Positions 1 to 5,029 of a stretch of 5,639 nucleotides of DNA are shown one piece after another. Position 1 is the stretch's first letter, and each line of letters begins with the position of its first letter. Below the pieces are notes generated by a model, which searched no databases, was not told the DNA's origin, and worked only from the letters and a program-made list of their open reading frames with translations. Made by a program: the position numbers and the translations under genes. The DNA is from an uncultured Candidatus Saccharibacteria bacterium (GTDB lineage: Bacteria; Patescibacteriota; Saccharimonadia; Saccharimonadales; Saccharimonadaceae), in the NCBI GenBank assembly GCA_938017675.1, contig CALIJB010000008.1, positions 1 through 5,639 on the forward strand, read 5' to 3'.

Positions 1-255
1 GATCATGTGGTGTCGCAGGCGGCACAGAATGCCACGCGTCAAGCTGGCAGTTCCCTCAACGGTGCATCGCTCGGTGCTGACGCTGACTCGGTGACGTCAT
101 CGCGTACGCTGGACAAGGTGACGGTTGGTGTGCAGCCGACGGACCTGCTGGCGGTGTGGGGTGCTGGGCTGGCGGTGATTATCATTGCGGTGCTACTGGC
201 TTCGCGGCCGATTACCCAATCAACACCAAAAGAGTTACTAACCGAAGTGGATTAG
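1..255 (+). CDS. FtsX/MacB-type ABC transporter permease, C-terminal fragment
   Basis: This is the 3' end of a gene that begins before the window; the frame is open from base 1 and 84 residues are visible. The first half is polar, rich in Ser, Ala, Thr and Gln, and fits the end of an extracytoplasmic loop. A single hydrophobic helix follows (DLLAVWGAGLAVIIIAVLLA), then a short cytoplasmic tail of the type PxxxxTPKELLTEVD. The same pattern, last helix plus 'SPKQILAKLS' tail, ends the next gene, so the two are paralogous permeases of the FtsX superfamily. In tripartite exporters such as the pneumococcal Vex system, two different permeases work with one ATPase; the order here is permease, permease, ATPase. 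It ends in TAG, 6 bases before the next start, so the genes are surely cotranscribed. The substrate cannot be told from this fragment. Confidence 0.85.
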   Translation, partial: DHVVSQAAQNATRQAGSSLNGASLGADADSVTSSRTLDKVTVGVQPTDLLAVWGAGLAVIIIAVLLASRPITQSTPKELLTEVD

Positions 256-261
256 GGGCGA

Positions 262-1503
262 ATGATGACGATTATCAAACGAGCCTGGACGGCTGTGGCG
301 CGCAAACGGCGTCGCAGCCTGACCATCGCCCTGATCATGACGCTGATTTTCACTCTGCTGATCGGTACGCTGACAGTGCAGCAGACGATGGCGCAGCTGA
401 AGCAATCGGTCGAGCGGAACGTCCGCGCCGGCTTTAGTATCGCCAGCAAGCAGCCGTTGGGCGAAGTGCCGATGGACATCGCGCAGCGGGTGCAGCGCCT
501 GGACAAGGTCAAAGCGCACAATTTCCAGGCAGAAACTACTGCGGGACTGCCGGGTAAGCAATTGGTCGACACGGCAGGCAGCGGCGTACAGCTGGACTCT
601 AACGTGGCTGGCGAGGCGAAGGTGACGGGCGCGACAGAGAGTAATCTGCTCGGCGAGTTCACCGGTCGATTTTACCAACTAGAGCAGGGCAAGCACTTGA
701 CCGAGCGCGACCAAAACGCGACCCTGATTCACAAAACGTTCGCCGAGAAAAATAACATCAAGCCAGGCGACAAGCTGGACATCACCAAAGATGGCCGGCG
801 GGTGACGGTGACTGTCATGGGTATCTTCAGCGGCAAAGGCGAAAAGCCAGCGGTCTTACAGTCCGACATGGCGGAGAATCATCTCATTACCAACTTGGCT
901 GCGGCGCAGCAGCTGACAGGTAGCCAGCAGTTGACGCGGGCAACGTATTTCGCCGAAAATCCGCACCAGCTGAAGTCGCTAACAGACCGCACTAAAAGCC
1001 TACCAAACGTCGATTGGCAGAAATTCAGCCTAACCGACAACGGGGCAGTATTTGCTGGGGTTCTCCAAAACATCGCTGGCATTCAAAACATTTTGACGAT
1101 TGCCACCATTGGCGCAGCCGCGGCGGGGCTGGCGGTACTGTCACTGGTGCTGGTGTTCTGGGTGCGCGGCCGCTTGCATGAAATTGGCATCTTGCTGTCT
1201 ATCGGCACGTCGAAGCGGCAAATTATCGGGCAGTTCTTGGCGGAACTCGCGATCATCGCTCTAGTTAGCTCGGTGTTCGCACTCGCCATCGGTTCGGTCG
1301 CTTCATCGCATATTTCTACCGCCCTCACGGCACAAACCGACCAAAGCCAGCGCATAGAAACAGCCGCGGTGCATGCCGCGCCAGTAGCGACCTACCTGCA
1401 GGCGGTTGCCTTTGGCTATATGGTCGTTCTGCTGTCAGCCATCGCTGCCACCGCGCCAATCATGCGCCAATCACCAAAGCAAATTTTAGCAAAATTAAGT
1501 TAG
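262..1503 (+). CDS. FtsX/MacB-type ABC transporter permease
   Basis: A complete 413-residue inner-membrane permease with the 1+3 topology of the MacB/FtsX family. A basic N-terminus (KRAWTAVARKRRRS) leads into helix 1 at about residues 20-42. A large extracytoplasmic domain of the MacB-PCD kind follows (about 43-270, with 'GKHLTERD' and 'NNIKPGDKLDI'). Three helices close the protein at about 277-301, 322-346 and 378-400. The stretch 'VRGRLHEIGILLSIGTSKRQII' between helices 2 and 3 is the typical FtsX cytoplasmic coupling segment that contacts the ATPase. The start is a double ATG: the G-rich sequence AGGGG at 254-258 lies only 3 bases from the first ATG but 6 from the second (265), so translation may begin one codon later. 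The gene follows the first permease by 6 bp and the ATPase follows it by 8 bp. Such transporters export peptides, lipoproteins or antibiotics, or act in envelope stress; the substrate here is unknown. Confidence 0.93.
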   Translation: MMTIIKRAWTAVARKRRRSLTIALIMTLIFTLLIGTLTVQQTMAQLKQSVERNVRAGFSIASKQPLGEVPMDIAQRVQRLDKVKAHNFQAETTAGLPGKQLVDTAGSGVQLDSNVAGEAKVTGATESNLLGEFTGRFYQLEQGKHLTERDQNATLIHKTFAEKNNIKPGDKLDITKDGRRVTVTVMGIFSGKGEKPAVLQSDMAENHLITNLAAAQQLTGSQQLTRATYFAENPHQLKSLTDRTKSLPNVDWQKFSLTDNGAVFAGVLQNIAGIQNILTIATIGAAAAGLAVLSLVLVFWVRGRLHEIGILLSIGTSKRQIIGQFLAELAIIALVSSVFALAIGSVASSHISTALTAQTDQSQRIETAAVHAAPVATYLQAVAFGYMVVLLSAIAATAPIMRQSPKQILAKLS

Positions 1504-1511
1504 GAGTTATC

Positions 1512-2141
1512 ATGTCATTACTTACTTTACGCGATATCATTTACTCATACGCTGACGGCACCAGCAATGTGCTGAACGGCATCAATTATCAATTTGAAAA
1601 AGGCAAATTCTACGCCATCGTCGGTAGTTCTGGCGCTGGTAAATCGACACTGCTCGGGCTACTAGCGGGACTGGACACGCCGACCGGCGGGCAGATTTTG
1701 TTCGACGATCAAGACATCGCCGAGCAAGGTTACTCGCATCATCGCAAGCACAATATCTCGCTGGTGTTTCAGAATTATAACCTGATCGATTATCTGACGC
1801 CGCTAGAAAACTTGAAATTGGTTAATTCCAAGGCCACCAACGAAACATTGCACACCATGGGTCTGGACGACGATCACATTCACCGTAATGTCATGAAACT
1901 TTCTGGCGGACAGCAACAGCGCGTAGCGATCGGCCGAGCCCTCGTCTCGCATGCGCCGATCATCTTGGCGGACGAGCCGACCGGCAACCTGGATGAAACC
2001 ACCGCCGCCGACATCATCGACATCCTGCGCCAGGCTGCTCACGAAAACGACAAGTGCGTCATCGTCGTCACCCACAGTAAACAGCTGGCCAAGCAAGCGG
2101 ATGTGGTGTTAACATTGAAAGATAAGAAATTGAGGGGGTAA
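1512..2141 (+). CDS. ABC transporter ATP-binding protein (MacB/LolD-like)
   Basis: A complete 209-residue ATPase that powers the two permeases upstream. All nucleotide-binding motifs are intact: Walker A GSSGAGKST at 38-46, Q-loop Q87 (VFQNYN), signature LSGGQ at 130-134, Walker B IILADEP at 150-156 with catalytic E155, D-loop NLDE at 159-162 and switch H188 (VVTHSK). The sequences 'ADEPTGNLDE' and 'LSGGQQQRVAIGRAL' are typical of the LolD/MacB/FtsE branch that partners FtsX-type permeases. At 209 residues it is a minimal ATPase with no extra domain. A good Shine-Dalgarno AGGAG at 1502-1506 lies 5 bases before the ATG and overlaps the permease stop TAG, implying tight coupling of translation. 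No intrinsic terminator is visible after the TAA, so some read-through into the Nudix gene is possible. Confidence 0.96.
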   Translation: MSLLTLRDIIYSYADGTSNVLNGINYQFEKGKFYAIVGSSGAGKSTLLGLLAGLDTPTGGQILFDDQDIAEQGYSHHRKHNISLVFQNYNLIDYLTPLENLKLVNSKATNETLHTMGLDDDHIHRNVMKLSGGQQQRVAIGRALVSHAPIILADEPTGNLDETTAADIIDILRQAAHENDKCVIVVTHSKQLAKQADVVLTLKDKKLRG

Positions 2142-2144
2142 TGC

Positions 2145-2153
2145 TGATATAAT
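2145..2153 (+). promoter_or_regulatory. Extended -10 promoter for the first Nudix gene
   Basis: TGA-TATAAT gives an extended -10 element (TG at 2145-2146, perfect TATAAT at 2148-2153), starting four bases after the ATPase stop codon. No good -35 box is found at 16-18 bp, which extended -10 promoters can lack. Transcription would start near 2160 and give a leader of about 112 nt before the Nudix start. A very similar AT-rich string, TATAATATTAGC, occurs at the strong minus-strand promoter near 4830, which supports a promoter role. Confidence 0.55.
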
Positions 2154-2179
2154 ATTAAGCATGCACAAGATTTAGCCTC

Positions 2180-2208
2180 TGCGTAAAGGAAAGTTCGGCG
2201 TTTATGCA
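2180..2208 (+). other. Possible hairpin in the Nudix leader
   Basis: TGCGTAAA (2180-2187) can pair with TTTATGCA (2201-2208), giving eight pairs including one G-U around a 13-nt loop. It lies midway in the leader, about 64 nt before the start codon, and does not cover the ribosome binding site TAGGA at 2262-2266. A stem of this size can arise by chance, so a regulatory role is only a suggestion. Confidence 0.2.
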
Positions 2209-2271
2209 ATTGGTCGCAAAGCTATAAATATAACAAGCACAAACCCGCCGTCTAAATAAAGTAGGAACACC

Positions 2272-2769
2272 ATGAAACCCATTTTCCAAACCACGAAAAA
2301 CCATAAAAAGCACTTTACAGCGACTGGCTATACGGTCGATAAAGACCGTACTAAGATGCTGCTTATTTACCACAAAGGTTTGGGCAAGTGGCTGCCGCCG
2401 GGCGGACATATTGAAGAGAATGAAGTGCCGCACGAAGCAGCTATCCGCGAGGTTTACGAAGAAACAGGCATAAGCACCGCACCAACCCTTGAAGACGAAC
2501 ATGATTTGCAGCTAAGAAACATCACGGAAGCCCAAATTCCGCGCCCGTACGCGCTGATGTATCAGATCATTCCAGAGAGTAAAAAGGATGTCGAGCATAT
2601 CCGTCTGGACATGGTATTTTTACTGGAAGCTGATGACACTGCAGAATTAACTATTCAAACCAGAGAAGTTCACGATGTCCGGTGGGTAGCGAAAAGCGAA
2701 CTGTTGAGCAAATATGATACTTTTGATGCGGTAAAGAACTTTGCCAGGGAAGTGCTGATGGGTAGTTAA
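2272..2769 (+). CDS. Nudix hydrolase
   Basis: A complete 165-residue single-domain Nudix protein. Such enzymes cleave compounds of the form nucleoside diphosphate linked to X, using divalent metal. The Nudix box G-x5-E-x7-REU-x-EE-x-GU is perfect: G45, E51, R59, E60, V61, E63, E64, G66, I67. It follows the usual strand 'GLGKWLPPGGHIEENE'. The C-terminal part has the common 'HDVRWVAKSELLSKYDTFDAVKNFA' helix region. The N-terminus 'KNHKKHFTATGYTVDKDRTKMLLIYHK' is a typical first strand of the fold. Substrate cannot be assigned: 8-oxo-dGTP, ADP-ribose or nucleotide sugars are all possible. The ATG is preceded by TAGGA at 2262-2266 with 5-base spacing, and no better upstream start exists. It may be expressed alone from the promoter near 2150 or by read-through from the ABC operon. 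Confidence 0.93.
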   Translation: MKPIFQTTKNHKKHFTATGYTVDKDRTKMLLIYHKGLGKWLPPGGHIEENEVPHEAAIREVYEETGISTAPTLEDEHDLQLRNITEAQIPRPYALMYQIIPESKKDVEHIRLDMVFLLEADDTAELTIQTREVHDVRWVAKSELLSKYDTFDAVKNFAREVLMGS

Positions 2770-3012
2770 AGTTAATACCAAGTAACGGCAGGACTCGCAC
2801 ACAAACAGCCGCACATCGGCCGCACTATGAATTAAACCTAACCTATTTGACCAGAACATGTCGGTGTGTAGTTGCGGATGATAATATTAAGCGGCGACGC
2901 GTCCATCGTGCTCATATGGAATAGTTTAGAGTGTTTTAGGAAAGATGAATAGGGCTACTAATACTACTCGATGTCATCAGCGTAATCACCAGCCTGGAAT
3001 AATCGCAGAGGA
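2770..3012. other. Intergenic region between convergent genes, no gene seen
   Basis: About 240 bases between the plus-strand Nudix gene and the minus-strand M16-like gene. I find no coding frame with a plausible protein on either strand, no tRNA and no strong GC-rich hairpin followed by T residues. It contains ATAATATTAAGC at 2881-2892, a copy of the string at the Nudix promoter (2149-2160), but no good -35 box and no credible gene follows. A minor GCCG/CGGC hairpin (2808-2820) is too short to call a terminator. It could be degraded coding DNA or spacer. Confidence 0.5.
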
Positions 3013-3017
3013 TTATT
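2998..3017. repeat. Inverted repeat over the stop of the M16-like gene
   Basis: AATAATC (2998-3004) and GATTATT (3011-3017) form a perfect 7-bp inverted repeat with a 6-base loop. It overlaps the TAA stop (3013-3015) of the minus-strand peptidase-like gene. The stem is AT-rich and is followed by no run of T on the minus strand, so it is a poor intrinsic terminator, but it may mark or protect the 3' end of that transcript. Confidence 0.3.
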
Positions 3018-3918
3018 GTTTATCTATTGTCGAAACAGTCACTGCCGCCCGCTGTAATATCGCCTGCAGATTAGTAACAGTAATGCTTTTTGCTAAGTCT
3101 TCTTTAGTAAATGGCTTAGCAGTTTTCTGGTAAAAATAAATTGGCGCAGAATTATAAAATGGGTCGGTCGTGAACGCTTCGGCAAGGTCTTTCAGGCGGC
3201 TGGTGTGCGGCGGCGCAGGGTCAAATGTTCGTAAATAGCTTTGCGCTACTTTGCCTGCATTTTGCCAATCGAAAGATTTTTTCACGGTGTAGATTTGGCT
3301 GACCGAATTGCCGTCATGGTAGGCGGTGAATTCGCTGTGGCTGGACGGATAAACTGGCGCTCGGTCAAAGCATACACTGCGCACCAAATCAAGCAATATA
3401 GGGTACATACAGAAAAAGGCGGCAGTCGCCTGAGTGCTGACATCAGGGATTTCAATCGTCAGCGTAATATCTATGAAGTCTTCTGGCTGGTAGTCAATTT
3501 CTAGCGGCGGGTTTGCGGCTGGTTTGGTAATTTTGCCAAGTCTAGCGGAGCGGCGACCAGTGAAAGCCTTTTGACAACGAGCCAGTTGTATAAACAATTC
3601 TATTTCATCCCAGATGACGACGCTTGACTTCATCTCCGCCTCTATATGGGCGACAGATTCGTGAATCATAGTTAGGTCAAATAGTTTTACATCGGCGATA
3701 ACTTTTTCAAATAGCGTAATTAATTCGCGGCTAAAGAACGCGATGTCAAAAAAGACGCTTGATTCGGATGTCGTGCCGTGTAATTCGCCAATAAAGGCGC
3801 GCTCATTACCAGATTTTTCTGCCGCTCGTAAAAACCGCCGAATAACCAAATGCTCAAACAAATGGCAGACATCATGGTCAGCTGGCAGGTCGTAGGCAGA
3901 ATATAGACTGTGAATCAT
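3013..3918 (-). CDS. Compact M16-like (insulinase/MPP family) metallopeptidase-type protein
   Basis: A 301-residue protein with the inverted zinc motif HxxEH of M16 peptidases at H19-L-F-E22-H23 (DVCHLFEHLVIRR). Next comes the family pattern 'ELHGTTSESSVFFDIAFFSRELITLFEKVIADV' (45-77), then 'MIHESVAHIEAEMKSSVVIWDE' (84-105), where E93 or E95, about 70 residues after the motif, is in place for the third zinc ligand. The second half has 'DRAPVYPSSHSEFTAYHDGNSVSQIYTVKK' (185-214), resembling the R...Y segment of the M16 C-terminal domain (R186, Y190). Known M16 subunits have domains of about 200-230 residues and some 40-60 residues before HxxEH; here only 18 precede it, so the N-terminal strands are reduced. 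No signal peptide or membrane segment, so probably cytosolic. No Shine-Dalgarno lies before the ATG, but a promoter is placed for a leaderless mRNA. Family assignment is from motif reading only; activity is unproven. Confidence 0.78.
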   Translation of the reverse strand: MIHSLYSAYDLPADHDVCHLFEHLVIRRFLRAAEKSGNERAFIGELHGTTSESSVFFDIAFFSRELITLFEKVIADVKLFDLTMIHESVAHIEAEMKSSVVIWDEIELFIQLARCQKAFTGRRSARLGKITKPAANPPLEIDYQPEDFIDITLTIEIPDVSTQATAAFFCMYPILLDLVRSVCFDRAPVYPSSHSEFTAYHDGNSVSQIYTVKKSFDWQNAGKVAQSYLRTFDPAPPHTSRLKDLAEAFTTDPFYNSAPIYFYQKTAKPFTKEDLAKSITVTNLQAILQRAAVTVSTIDKQ

Positions 3919-3924
3919 GGGTTT

Positions 3925-3953
3925 ATTGTAACAGGGTGAGTACTCCGCCTCAA
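3925..3953 (-). promoter_or_regulatory. Promoter placing +1 at the ATG of the M16-like gene
   Basis: On the minus strand, TTGAGG (3953-3948) and TACAAT (3930-3925) are separated by exactly 17 bp. With the usual distance, transcription would begin at about 3918, the A of the start codon. The sequence between -10 and ATG is AAACCC, with no ribosome binding site, so the mRNA would be leaderless. Confidence 0.55.
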
Positions 3954-4013
3954 CAGATTGTACTACCAGGGCAGTATCTCTTCGAACTCAGAAGTTCTTA
4001 GCTAGTATAAAAT

Positions 4014-4397
4014 CTACCAATCCATCTTCTGCTTCACCGCTGCTAAATAATAACGATAATAACTCTTCGGGTCTGGTATAAAAAAGCTGTCATCCATATC
4101 GTCGTTTGGACGGATCTCAATATGCTGGTCGTTGGCGTACGGATTGATGAGGTGCGCGAATTCAAACTCAAACCCGCCAGACAAACTCTTTACTTGTTGA
4201 CTTTCGTCGATGGGGTCAGGATAATCAATTGCTACAAGTATGAGCGACTGGCCAGATGCTGTCTGAAACAAATAATAGACTGCGTCTGGATATAGTGTGA
4301 TGAAAGAAGCAAACTCACGGATGTATGTAGATTCTTTAAGTACAGGAAAGGCTTGAGTAATGAAATCTGGTATTACGATACTGATACTATTTTTCAT
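4014..4397 (-). CDS. Hypothetical protein, acidic and aromatic-rich
   Basis: A complete 127-residue frame that I do not recognise. It is soluble-looking: no signal peptide and no helix long or hydrophobic enough to span a membrane. Visible parts are an N-terminal strand-helix segment (MKNSISIVIPDFITQAF), a hydrophobic strand 'SGQSLILVAIDYPDP' (about 48-62), an acidic stretch 'EIRPNDDMDDSFFIPDP' and an aromatic C-terminus (SYYRYYLAAVKQKMDW). Aromatic and acidic residues are frequent throughout. The frame fits a real gene: it is long for this AT-richer stretch, starts right behind a TACAAT box and lies in the same direction as the M16-like gene, with 95 bp between them. AGGA lies only two bases from the ATG, too close for an ordinary Shine-Dalgarno. 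Its function and any link to the downstream peptidase-like gene are unknown. Confidence 0.7.
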   Translation of the reverse strand: MKNSISIVIPDFITQAFPVLKESTYIREFASFITLYPDAVYYLFQTASGQSLILVAIDYPDPIDESQQVKSLSGGFEFEFAHLINPYANDQHIEIRPNDDMDDSFFIPDPKSYYRYYLAAVKQKMDW

Positions 4398-4406
4398 GTT
4401 CCTATA

Positions 4407-4412
4407 ATTGTA
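4407..4412 (-). promoter_or_regulatory. Candidate -10 box for the hypothetical gene
   Basis: TACAAT on the minus strand (4412-4407) is the same hexamer as at the M16-like gene. It would start transcription near 4400, three bases before the ATG, again almost leaderless. The -35 region is poor (TGTCCA at 18 bp, three matches to consensus), and an alternative TAAAAT lies just upstream, so the exact box is uncertain. Confidence 0.35.
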
Positions 4413-4426
4413 CTATTTTAAGTAGG

Positions 4427-4453
4427 AAAATGGACAGTTTTATGACGTGTCCA
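4427..4453 (-). terminator. Weak intrinsic terminator candidate for the small gene upstream
   Basis: On the minus strand TGGACA (4453-4448) pairs with TGTCCA (4436-4431) around an 11-base loop and is followed at once by TTTT (4430-4427). It lies just past the end of the shifted frame of the glycine-rich gene (4466), where a terminator is expected. The stem is only 6 bp and the T run short, so efficiency would be modest. Confidence 0.4.
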
Positions 4454-4465
4454 GGTCTAGGGACT

Positions 4466-4544
4466 CTACCAGAGGCCAGACATGTGGTCCGAGAGGCGCT
4501 CAAAGCTGGCCCAGTTATCGATGACAGTCGCACCTCCTTCGCTC
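4466..4544 (-). pseudogene. Out-of-frame continuation of the glycine-rich small gene
   Basis: Directly after the early TGA of the small gene, a +1 shift gives a coding-looking continuation, PESEGGATVIDNW... ending ...HMSGLW and a TAG at 4466-4468. Removing one T from the TTT at 4550-4552 joins it as 'IVYWRLPESEGGATVIDNW', a product of 83 residues. This is read either as a frameshift mutation that cut off the last 27 residues, as a programmed shift, or as a sequencing error. The continuation has no start signal of its own that makes sense. Confidence 0.5.
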
Positions 4545-4718
4545 TCAGGAAAGTCGCCAGTAGACAATGAAATCACCGAGAGGACCTCCCTGCGCCTTCA
4601 CGTGCCCGTGACCATCGCCGGGGATATTGCCCCAAGCGCCACCGTAGAAGATCTCAGTAGTTCCGCCAGAGCGCCGAATCTTTGCCGGTTTCCCGTCAAA
4701 CCATCCGGTGGTTTCCAT
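4545..4718 (-). CDS. Small glycine-rich hypothetical protein
   Basis: A 57-codon frame starting METTGWFDGKPAKIRR and ending IVYWRLS. I do not know its function. It is rich in Gly (13 of 57) and aromatic residues, with 'TTEIFYGGAWGNIPGDGHGHV' in the middle, which suggests a small beta-rich fold rather than random translation. I have the impression that proteins with a GWFDGKPAKI-type start and an HGHV...VYWR pattern occur in other bacteria, but this is from memory and unchecked. The start is well defined: AAGGAG (4730-4725) lies 6 bases from the ATG. A near-consensus promoter stands about 105 nt upstream and the leader between is highly structured. The frame stops early at TGA, and a +1 shift would extend it to 83 residues. 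GC content here (about 58% over 4501-4680) is far above the flanks (33-40%), a sign of separate origin. Confidence 0.68.
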   Translation of the reverse strand: METTGWFDGKPAKIRRSGGTTEIFYGGAWGNIPGDGHGHVKAQGGPLGDFIVYWRLS

Positions 4719-4724
4719 ATCAAA

Positions 4725-4802
4725 CTCCTTCTGGAGTCAGGCGGAGAACGAATTCTCCGCGAAGTGGGGCGTCTCAAACCCAATAGCTTTGGGCGAAACG
4801 CC
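4725..4802 (-). promoter_or_regulatory. Structured mRNA leader with sequestered ribosome binding site
   Basis: Read on the minus strand, the leader holds three stems. Outer stem GGCGTTTC (4802-4795) pairs with GAGACGCC (4775-4768), eight pairs with one G-U, enclosing CCCAA/TTGGG (4793-4789 with 4783-4779). A second hairpin GCGGAGAA-TTCG-TTCTCCGC (4760-4741) is a perfect 8-bp stem with a UUCG loop. A third, ACTCC-AGAA-GGAGT (4737-4724), buries the GGAG core of the Shine-Dalgarno. A short alternative GGCG-TTT-CGCC hairpin competes with the first stem. The arrangement suggests control of translation by a ligand, protein or temperature, but it matches no riboswitch class I can name. Confidence 0.5.
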
Positions 4803-4829
4803 AGCTCCTGCGATTGCAAAAGCTAATAT

Positions 4830-4858
4830 TATATATCAATACTAGAATCCTTTGTCAA
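4830..4858 (-). promoter_or_regulatory. Strong sigma-70-type promoter of the glycine-rich gene
   Basis: On the minus strand a perfect -35 TTGACA (4858-4853) is followed after 17 bp by TATATA (4835-4830) with an upstream TG extension. A perfect TATAAT (4833-4828) overlaps it at 19 bp. Transcription would start near 4821-4824. It is the best promoter in the window. Confidence 0.75.
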
Positions 4859-4877
4859 GCGATTTTACGGAAATCGC
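4859..4877. promoter_or_regulatory. Palindrome between divergent promoters, candidate operator
   Basis: GCGATTT-TACGG-AAATCGC is a perfect 7-bp inverted repeat around a 5-base centre. It abuts the minus-strand -35 box (4853-4858) and contains the plus-strand -35 candidate (4864-4869). A third half-site, TGCGATT, lies at 4809-4815 beyond the minus-strand start point; with flanks it makes an 8-bp inverted repeat, CTGCGATT (4808-4815) with AATCGCAG (4872-4879). One bound repressor could cover both promoters. Confidence 0.45.
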
Positions 4878-4892
4878 AGTAAAATGTATTAT
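4864..4892 (+). promoter_or_regulatory. Candidate promoter for the 39-codon ORF and second Nudix gene
   Basis: TTTACG (4864-4869) and TATTAT (4887-4892) are 17 bp apart, with a TG directly before the -10 box. The predicted start point, about 4899, is the A of an ATG, so the first frame would be leaderless. The -35 is a moderate match (four of six). Confidence 0.4.
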
Positions 4893-4898
4893 TAGTCC

Positions 4899-5018
4899 AT
4901 GGAATTAATCTACGCAACGACTGGACGAGAAGTTAAACTTGACGGCTTATTAATAATTAAACGAAAGGTTGGATTTTCTAATGCAAAGGTAATAGATAAG
5001 ACAAATTATTATAAATAA
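4899..5018 (+). CDS. Possible small leaderless ORF, 39 residues
   Basis: ATG-initiated frame coding for MELIYATTGREVKLDG... and ending ...VIDKTNYYK. It is basic, with one short hydrophobic strand (LDGLLIIKRK), and resembles nothing I recognise. Supporting points are that its ATG lies where the candidate promoter would start transcription, and that its TAA (5016-5018) overlaps the AAGGAG (5017-5022) of the following Nudix gene, as in a coupled operon. Against it: no Shine-Dalgarno, short length and AT-rich DNA in which a 39-codon frame can occur by chance. It could be a leader peptide, a remnant of a longer gene, or nothing. Confidence 0.35.
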   Translation: MELIYATTGREVKLDGLLIIKRKVGFSNAKVIDKTNYYK

Positions 5019-5029
5019 GGAGCAACATT

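Noticed and set aside
2945..3133. A 62-codon plus-strand frame with AGGA just before its ATG
   Set aside because: Its last two thirds are antisense to the M16-like C-terminus, the AGGA is only three bases from the ATG, and the translation resembles no protein.
3984..3997. GAACT-CAGA-AGTTC hairpin as a terminator for the hypothetical gene
   Set aside because: The stem is only 5 bp, and no T run follows on the minus strand.
3955..4005. tRNA-like TTCGAAC and GGTAGTA words between two minus-strand genes
   Set aside because: No acceptor stem, anticodon arm or proper spacing could be built around them on either strand.
4598..4819. A 73-codon minus-strand frame overlapping the small gene
   Set aside because: Its Arg/Pro/Ser-rich translation looks random, it would start almost at the transcription start, and it runs through the structured leader out of frame with the glycine-rich product.
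4482..4826. A 114-codon plus-strand frame
   Set aside because: It lies antisense to the small gene and its leader, begins without a ribosome binding site, and its translation is low-complexity Ser/Arg/Pro typical of a shadow frame in GC-rich DNA. The minus-strand gene has a promoter, a Shine-Dalgarno and a more protein-like product.
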